Source: Gigaspora margarita (taxonomy: Eukaryota; Glomeromycota; Glomeromycetes; Diversisporales; Gigasporaceae). Taken from it: a stretch of DNA of 64,000 bases. Numbering within the stretch: position 1 is the stretch's first letter; every line of letters starts with the position of its first letter. The stretch spans positions 2,406-66,405 of the forward strand of contig WTPW01000013.1 in assembly GCA_009809945.1 (NCBI GenBank). Direction: 5' to 3'. The translations under genes and the position numbers were made by a program. This document shows, piece after piece, positions 58,003 to 64,000 of this stretch. The notes under the pieces were generated by a model. The model had not been told where the DNA came from, did no database searches, and saw only the letters and a list, made by a program, of their open reading frames with translations.

Positions 58003-58915
58003 ATGTCAAATAATTTAGATCATCTAAATAAAACTACGAATTCATCAAATGAAGTTACAAAAATAATTGACAATTTTAACAAACTATCCTTAAAGGAAAA
58101 CTCTTTGAATTTTTTTGAAGAAATTGTAAAAGAATTATATAATCTTTACAATGAAGAAAGATTAATAAAAGATACAAAATCAATCATGGACACATTAAAT
58201 CTATTTTTAGCAAAAAAAAAAACAAAATCCTGATAATATTATTAATTGGTGCTTAAATAATCAAAACAATCCTATGGCACAAATTATTCTTGCAACATGT
58301 TATCACTTTGGTAAATGTATTAAAAAAAATGAACATAAAGCATTTATTTATTATCAAAAGTCTGCTGAAATGGAACTAGCTGAAGGAATATTTTGTGCTG
58401 GCGTTTGTTATGAAAAAGGAATTGGGGTTAATAAGAATAAAAACAAAGCATTCGATTATTATCAAAAAGCTGCTGATATGGGACATGCTTCCGCAATGAA
58501 TAATATTGGACATTGTTACGACATTGGAGTCGGAGTTAAAAAGGACGAACATATGGCGTTTATTTATTACCAAAAATCTGCTGATATGGGTGACACTGAA
58601 GGAATGTTTAATGTTGGTTATTGTTATCGAAAAGGAATTGGTGTTGAAGAGAATGATCATATGGCATTCGTTTATTATCAAAAGTCAGCAGAGATGGGAC
58701 ATGCTGGTGCAATGAATAATGTGGGATTTTGTTATGACAATGGAATAGGAGTTAAAAAGGATGAAAATAAAGCATTCATTTATTATCAAAAATCTGCTGA
58801 TGATGGTGATACGTATGCAATAAAGAATGTTGGTTATTGTTATCTTTATGGAACCGGAGTTGAAAAAGATGAATATAAAGCTTTTATTTATCATAAAAAG
58901 TTGGCTGAAATGTGA
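58003..58915 (+). CDS. Sel1-like repeat protein, frame broken at a poly-A run
   Basis: ATG at 58003 begins MSNNLDHLNKTTNSSNEVTK. The N-terminal helical region (NNFNKLSLKENS-like, LYNLYNEERLIKDTK) resembles the region after the kinase or at the N-terminus of other fungal SLR proteins. The frame ends at TGA 58231-58233, just after an 11-A run (58210-58220). The +1 frame continues directly as NPDNIINWCLNNQNN into six SLR units of about 36 residues: AQIILATCYHFG, AEGIFCAGVCYEKGIGV, ASAMNNIGHCYDIGVGV, TEGMFNVGYCYRKGIGV, AGAMNNVGFCYDNGIGV, TYAIKNVGYCYLYGTGV. It ends LAEM-TGA. SLRs are scaffolds in signalling complexes. A homopolymer error in the sequence, or a real frameshift, would both explain the break. 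The LTR of element 2 lies 63 bp upstream. Confidence 0.85.
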
Positions 58916-59464
58916 TATTTTTATTTTAAATAAATCAATAAAAATTATAATCAATATGTCGTCAGAACTTGGATCAAGCTATTACATTTGAGGTAGAAAA
59001 TTCTAAACTTGAGAGTGAATGCATCAAATTCAAATCGAATTACATAAAAAATTAATCTTGATTTATTCTCTGACATATGACATAAATTAATAGAATGCAT
59101 TTTTGTGATGCGCAAGTCTACCATAACTATCTCAATTTAAAATTTGTTAAGCACTTGATTCATAACGTTACGTAAAGCAAATTTTAATTTCCTGATTTAT
59201 ATGGCAAATATTCTATTGTGAATAGTGATTTTACCCAAACCTGCTATTTGAATTATGGCATTACTACATAATTCGTGTCTGGGAATTGGGATTTTTACAT
59301 AATTTAGACATAAAACCTAAACCCAAATATATGACCCAATTTATCAATAGTTCAAAGTCAAATACTAATTAATTATATTAGATTAGCATATATTAACTAG
59401 TGATTGTTACCGAAACCTATTATTTGAATTACGACATTACTACTAGTAATACAAATTGATGAAA
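58916..59464. other. Non-coding AT-rich stretch after the Sel1 gene
   Basis: No gene is recognised. The motif TTACC(C/G)AAACCT(G/A)TTATTTGAATTA near 59230 and 59407 occurs twice, probably a small direct repeat. Confidence 0.4.
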
Positions 59465-59795
59465 ATTTTTCAAACGATTAGTTTATAGATCATTTTACTC
59501 AACTAATCGATTAATCAATTTTACGTATTCAACTAATCGATTAATTGATCAATCGATTAATCGACTAATCGATTAGTTAACTTATCGATTGTTCGAGTAA
59601 TAGATTAACCGACTAATCGAATGGACAACTAATCAATTAGTTGAATAAAATATCAGTAGAATACACATAAATTAGCAACAACCAGGTGATATTCTTAAAT
59701 AGTCAGTTGATTAATCGACCAATCGACTAATCAACTAATCAACTAATCAATTATCCAACTAGTCAATTAATCAATTAGTTGAAAATCGATTAGTC
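59465..59795. repeat. ATCGATTA/TAATCGAT repeat cluster
   Basis: Dozens of overlapping variants of AATCGATTA, ACTAATCGAT and AATCAATTAGTTGA occur in two blocks (59468-59640 and 59700-59795) in opposite sense, separated by about 60 bp. The two-block inverted layout resembles subterminal arrays of hAT elements, but termini and target duplication were not identified. Confidence 0.6.
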
Positions 59796-59799
59796 AAGT

Positions 59800-59980
59800 A
59801 TACAGAATTAAGATTTATTATATACGGAATTAAGCACTAATTATATTTGTTATATACAGAATTTATATTTATTATATACCGAATTAACCATTAATTATAT
59901 TTATTATACGTATACAGAAATTATATTTATTATAGACAGAATTAATCATTAATTATCACGAATAAAAATGTTTCCGTAAA
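59800..59980. repeat. Tandem repeat, ~45-bp unit
   Basis: About four copies of a unit holding TATATACAGAATTAA and CATTAATTATATTTATTA. Confidence 0.65.
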
Positions 59981-60104
59981 AAATTCCATATCAAATGATG
60001 CAGAATTCGCAACAAATTCCGTATAATTGCATACAGAATTGGGTACGGATAATTTTTAATATCAATTCTAGATAATTTCAGTATATTTTTTTTCATAGGG
60101 AATT

Positions 60105-61231
60105 ACTTTTATGTTTAAATGTTTAAATTGTTGCTTCAACTTAATTCACAATTTTGTACAACCGTACACACATTTTTAATTTATTTTAAATTATGGGTAT
60201 TGATTGTATAATTTTAAGATTTAGATTATTTGATTCTATTTAAAACCAATATAATTATGTTGAATATCCAAATAAGTCAACGTGGAGTTCTTGCAAAGTG
60301 CATCTGCTGATTTTTTCCTCCCTCTGATCCAATATTATTGCAATAAAATTCAAAGAAGTTAATGTGGAGTTCTTGCAAATTGCATTTACTCTTACTTTTC
60401 CTCCTTAAGATCCAAGATCATTATAAGCAAGGTTCAAAGAAGTCAGTATGGTGTTCTTGCAAATTGCATCCGCTATTGTTTTTCCTCCTTCTGACAAGAT
60501 GATTGCTTTCAAGGTTCAAAAAATTCAGTGTGGTGTTCCTGCAAAGCGCATCAGCTAATGCTTTTCCTCCTTCTGATCCAAGTTTATTTGAACCAAGACC
60601 CAAAGAAGTCAGTGTGGTGTTCCTGCAAAGTGCACCTGCTAACGCTTTTTCTTCTTCTGATCCAAGTTCATTCCAACCAAGATTCAAAAAAGTCAGTGTA
60701 GAGCTTTTGCAAAGTACATCTGCTAACGCTTTTCGTCCTTCTGATCTAAGATTATTACAAGCAAGATTCAAAGAAGTCAGCGTGGAGTTCTTGCTAAGTG
60801 CATCAGCTAATACTTTTCCCTCCTTTTGATACAAAATCATTATAACTAAGATTCAAATCTTTCAACGTGGAGTTCTTGCAAAGTGCATCAACTAATGCTT
60901 TTTCTCATTTTGGTCCAAGAAAATTATTCCGAATATTCAAATTTTTCAGTGTTGAGTTCTTGCAAACTGCATCTGCTAATGCTTTTCCTCCTTCTGATCT
61001 AATATTATTACAAGCAAGATTCAAAGAAGTCAGCGTGGAGTTTTGGCAAAATGCATCCGCTAATGCTTTTCCTTCTTTTGATCCAGGATTATTACGAGCA
61101 AGGTTCAAGGAAGTCAGCATGGTATTCTTGCAAAGTGCATCCGCTAATTCTTTTCCTACTTTTGATCAAGATTATTATTATAAAGATTCAAAAAAGTCAG
61201 CGCAGAGTTCTTGCAAAGTGTATCTGCTAAT
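60105..61231 (-). pseudogene. Third LRR copy, truncated and frameshifted
   Basis: The minus strand encodes about eleven RI-type 28-residue LRRs like those of the BTB-LRR genes (NSTLTSLNLACNNLRSEG, NTTLTSLGLGSNKLGSEG, GGKALADAL). They fall in at least three frames with stops near 60420, 60840 and 61120. The downstream flank (TTCAACTTAATTCACAATTT near 60135) matches the 3' flanks of both intact copies. No BTB or TPR part is present: similarity ends at 61231, next to a small inverted-repeat element. It is a 5'-truncated duplicate. Confidence 0.87.
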
Positions 61232-61243
61232 GCTACTCCGAAT

Positions 61244-61353
61244 TAGAGATTGTACCCTTGGGAAAACCTCTACCCGGTTACTATTAAATTACCCGGATAT
61301 CCGGATAAATTACTATGTCACATGATTGTAAGTTCTACCCGGGTACAATCACT
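61244..61353. mobile_element. Short inverted-repeat element, ~110 bp
   Basis: TAGAGATTGTACCC at the left and the inverse of the right AGTGATTGTACCC are terminal repeats, with CTACCCGG/CCGGATATCCGG inside. It abuts the truncated end of the LRR pseudogene. No clear target duplication. Confidence 0.5.
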
Positions 61354-61383
61354 TGTCAGCACCTTGTATCAAAAACTTAAATA

Positions 61384-61854
61384 AGTTATTAACGCTGTGT
61401 GTTCTAAGTAAAAATGTTCAAATAATACGTGCTAACTAAAATTTGGTTATTCCATAACTTAGCCAACAATAATACCTTAACCCTAAATTTTCATAGTAAA
61501 ATAATCATTTTTATATAAATTAGAAGTTGGGTCTTGTGAATTCTGTAATTTCTAGATTCGATCCTTAAAAATCTAACCATCGAGTATTATATTCAAATAT
61601 TTATCTAACAATAACATACACTTTTTAAGTTATGTAACTGAGATAATAGTCAGTATTTGAATCTTTACTATTAGAAAATTTATTAAAGGTTCAAAATTCG
61701 AAATGTAAAGGCGAAGTTAAAGTTGAGAGATGTTATACGAGACATCCTTGTTCGACGTCATTTTCAGGTGGTTCTCAGTGTTGATGTATATGAAAAATGT
61801 AGTATGCCGTACATACATACACGATATAGTTAAAATGGGCACTCAACTAGCTAT
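61384..61854. other. Non-coding stretch paralogous to 7545-7760
   Basis: The first ~240 bp correspond to DNA before retrotransposon 1 (shared AATACCTTAAC and TTCTGTAATTTCT). No gene is recognised. Confidence 0.45.
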
Positions 61855-62578
61855 TGTAACAGTTGAATTGAGAGAGCGGTAAAACAATACAATATTGGCA
61901 ATTTAAAGCTCCAACTGATTACGGAATGAGAGAAATAAAGCGATAGTAAAGGGGAGAGTTTATATTGACAGTGGTTAATTAAACGAAACGATACTAGGTG
62001 ATAAGGGATGATGGGGTATGATGATAATATGTAATATCGATTATGATGTATTTAAAAGTATCTATGATTTGGGCTAATGATTAAGTATAATCGGGATAAT
62101 CACAACACGGAGGATTTGTATACGAAGTTTGAAAATGGTCAGAATCACATGGATACGTTAAAAGAATTAACAAAACTTGTCAAACAGAATTCGAGTTATA
62201 ATAATCCAATACTAAGTTACAAGTGAATTTAGTCAGTCGAATTGAGTCTCGCAAGGTTTATTAAGGTTAAACCGTGCATTTTAAATTGAATGTCAAACTT
62301 ATTTTTATTTGATTGAATTCGAAGGTCTTAAATACATTTTTGAGAGTTACCACTATTCGCGGAAATTTCCACGTGTTCGCGATTTTTATCACCTATACGC
62401 GTGTGGCGGAAGTATTTGCAGGCTGGGGTATTTGCGTATGATAATTATCGCGTTTACCCGATTTATAGTTCTAAGCCACCAGCACATTTAGATAACCTTA
62501 TTGTATACATGATTTTAAAAATATTTACAACAAATAAAAATATAATAAAAATAATTTGTCATGCTATTCGATGCTACA
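61855..62578. mobile_element. Diverged solo LTR related to retrotransposon 1
   Basis: It begins TGTAACAGTTGAATTGAGAG, as the LTR at 7766 does. It keeps the order CCAACTGATTACGG, then AGAATTAACAA, AGTTACAAGT-AATT-AGTC and GTCGAATTGAGT-CG-AGG-TTTATTAA. Similarity fades after about 62290, and the end at 62578 (CTACA) is approximate. No internal genes are beside it. It is older than the two LTRs of element 1. Confidence 0.65.
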
Positions 62579-63872
62579 TACTTATCACGTTATTCTTCAA
62601 TTTTACCGATGAAAAATGATTCTTAACAAAGTAAACTAATCTTCTCCAGCGTGACCAACGAAAAGACTCAGCCATGTGAGTTTCCGTGGCTGTAAAAGAG
62701 ATTTGTTATTCTGGGTTGATAACATTATGACATATAAATAAATATGCTTCGCAATTTCTTTGTTTTGAAATATTTTTTAATCCATTTATATTTTAAAAAT
62801 TCATCTTTTATTACTTTGTTTTACAAATCGAAATTTCTTTGTTTTGAGATATTTTTTAATGTATTTATATTTTAAAAATTCGTCTTTTATTAAGTTGAAG
62901 TTGTTTTTGTTTTTAAAGAAAACCATAAAATTACATGAATTCTTAATGAAGCCAAAACCGCTACATACAGTCAACACTCTCTAATTGGGACCGGCTTTAG
63001 CAATGTGTATTTAGAAAACAATTAAGAAAAATTGCATTTATAGAGAAAAACATATGCTAAACATATACTTGGGCCAAAATTAAAGTTGCATTTAGAGAGA
63101 AGTTGCATTTAAAGGGGTTGCACTTAGAGAGAGATGACTGTACTTCTGCGAGGCAATTTTACTTTTCATTTGTTATATTACCTATTCGTGACACTAATTG
63201 TGCTTGTAAAACTTCTCGCACACTTATAGCTTTTGAAGTAATTTTGATTAGGCCTTAAAGATCTCATATAGTTATTGAAATTAAATCAACTTGAAATTGA
63301 TTAAGTTTATTAGCGAGGAGTTGGTTTTGTAACAACTAGATTGAAAAAATTTCTCTTTGTACAAGTCGTTCAATTCTTTCCGAATTACTGTAAAACATAA
63401 CTGTATAGTACTGTATTTTTCAGAAATCTACAATAAATTAAAAAATGTATATATTAAATTTGGTTTAAGTAATATATCTTATCTCACAATTCTGAAAACC
63501 AACATAGTTTAAACTAGGGTCGGTTCGGCCCCTGTTTGAACCCCAAACTGGTTAAACATGAGTTTGCAGTCACATGATTTTAACTATCATATTTCAAACT
63601 CATCATACTTAAATTGAGTCTGAAAATCGATTTGACAAGCATAAAACTTCGTGATCTGTAATTGACTTTTTTTCTTTCTCTTTTTTTTTTTTTAACTTTT
63701 TAATTAAAAATTTATTATTATAGTATGATATGATATAATTATGACTTATTTAATTAAAAGTTAATTTCTAGCGATGACGAAAATTGGACTTTCGAATTTT
63801 TTTTTTTATATAAATATGTAAAAAGATTTTTTTCTTTTTTTTTATTTATTTAATTTATTTGAATCTTGTGTG
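62579..63872. other. Non-coding AT-rich stretch
   Basis: The segment 62760-62970 contains two copies of ATTTCTTTGTTTTGA(A/G)ATATT and then ATTCTTAATGAAGCC-AAACCGCTACATA, matching the region after retrotransposon 1 (16975-17080). TTGCATTTA(G/A)AGAGA repeats lie at 63085-63135. A possible lone hAT-type end (TAGGGTCGGTTCGGCCC) is at about 63516. No gene is recognised. Confidence 0.45.
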
Positions 63873-64000
63873 ATGAATGAAAAAACCATACCAGAACAAT
63901 TCGAACTTTGTGCGATGAATGAAACAACCATACACAAACAATTTGTTAATGCAGATGCGATTGAATTTACTTCCTCTTCAATTTTGATGTCTCAAGTTGA
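63873..64000 (+). CDS. Partial ORF running off the window edge
   Basis: ATG at 63873 opens a frame (MNEKTIPEQFELCAMNETTI ...) that stays open to the last base, 42 codons. The first ~50 bp are an imperfect tandem duplication: ATGAATGAAA-AACCATAC occurs twice, as does AACAATT. The base composition becomes less AT-rich here than upstream, which fits the start of a gene. Too short to assign a family. Confidence 0.4.
   Translation, partial: MNEKTIPEQFELCAMNETTIHKQFVNADAIEFTSSSILMSQV

Noticed and set aside
58376-58954. Minus-strand ORFs under the Sel1 gene
   Set aside because: Antisense frames through a 108-bp coding repeat, again a multiple of three.
63516-63532. hAT element starting TAGGGTCGGTTCGGCCC
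   Set aside because: Only one end-like sequence was found and no matching inverted end or target duplication lies in the window.

Overview
The window is about 72-75% AT, has short spliced genes, and is crowded with transposable elements. Its few recognisable host genes belong to lineage-expanded families: BTB plus ribonuclease-inhibitor-type LRR, Sel1-like repeat (SLR), tyrosine-kinase-like (TKL) kinase and TPR fragments. This mix is typical of a Glomeromycotina genome (arbuscular mycorrhizal fungus, Rhizophagus-like). That assignment is an inference from composition and gene families, not from a database match.

Layout. 1-7765: AT-rich DNA with an array of palindromic repeats (551-2346), a tandem/inverted repeat (3290-3945) and a 565-bp palindrome (5088-5652). 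7766-16783: a complete but decayed Ty3/Gypsy-type LTR retrotransposon on the minus strand. 16784-20390: non-coding, with a 57-T tract and a 782-bp element with long inverted ends. 20390-27245: segmental-duplication copy A, carrying a spliced BTB-LRR gene (minus strand) head-to-head with a decayed kinase gene (plus strand). 27246-35989: BTB/TPR pseudogene split by a foldback element, several small DNA transposons and tandem repeats. 35990-41345: segmental-duplication copy B, with a second BTB-LRR gene and kinase pseudogene. 41346-48452: a 'Russian doll' of nested elements (42242-45255), then a mariner-like element that contains a hAT and a solo LTR. 48453-57939: a second Gypsy LTR retrotransposon (plus strand). 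It lies in the 5' region of a Sel1-repeat gene (58003-58915) and itself contains a piece of another Sel1 gene. 58916-64000: repeats, a truncated third LRR copy, a diverged LTR and a partial ORF at the edge.

How the parts relate. The BTB-LRR/kinase pair was duplicated as a block. Since then the LRR arrays have changed length (15 against 18 repeats), and copy A alone has taken in two hAT-like elements with perfect 8-bp target duplications, so copy B serves as a near-empty-site control. Six nonautonomous hAT-like elements in the window have perfect 8-bp target duplications, and a seventh matches at 7 of 8. None encodes a visible transposase. Both Gypsy elements are defective; their lesions look mostly like transitions (TGG to TGA, Asp to Asn, Gly to Ser), and the LTR pair of the first element differs largely at CpG sites. 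No rRNA, CRISPR array or ordinary tRNA gene was seen; a tRNA-like head is present only within a SINE-like insert.
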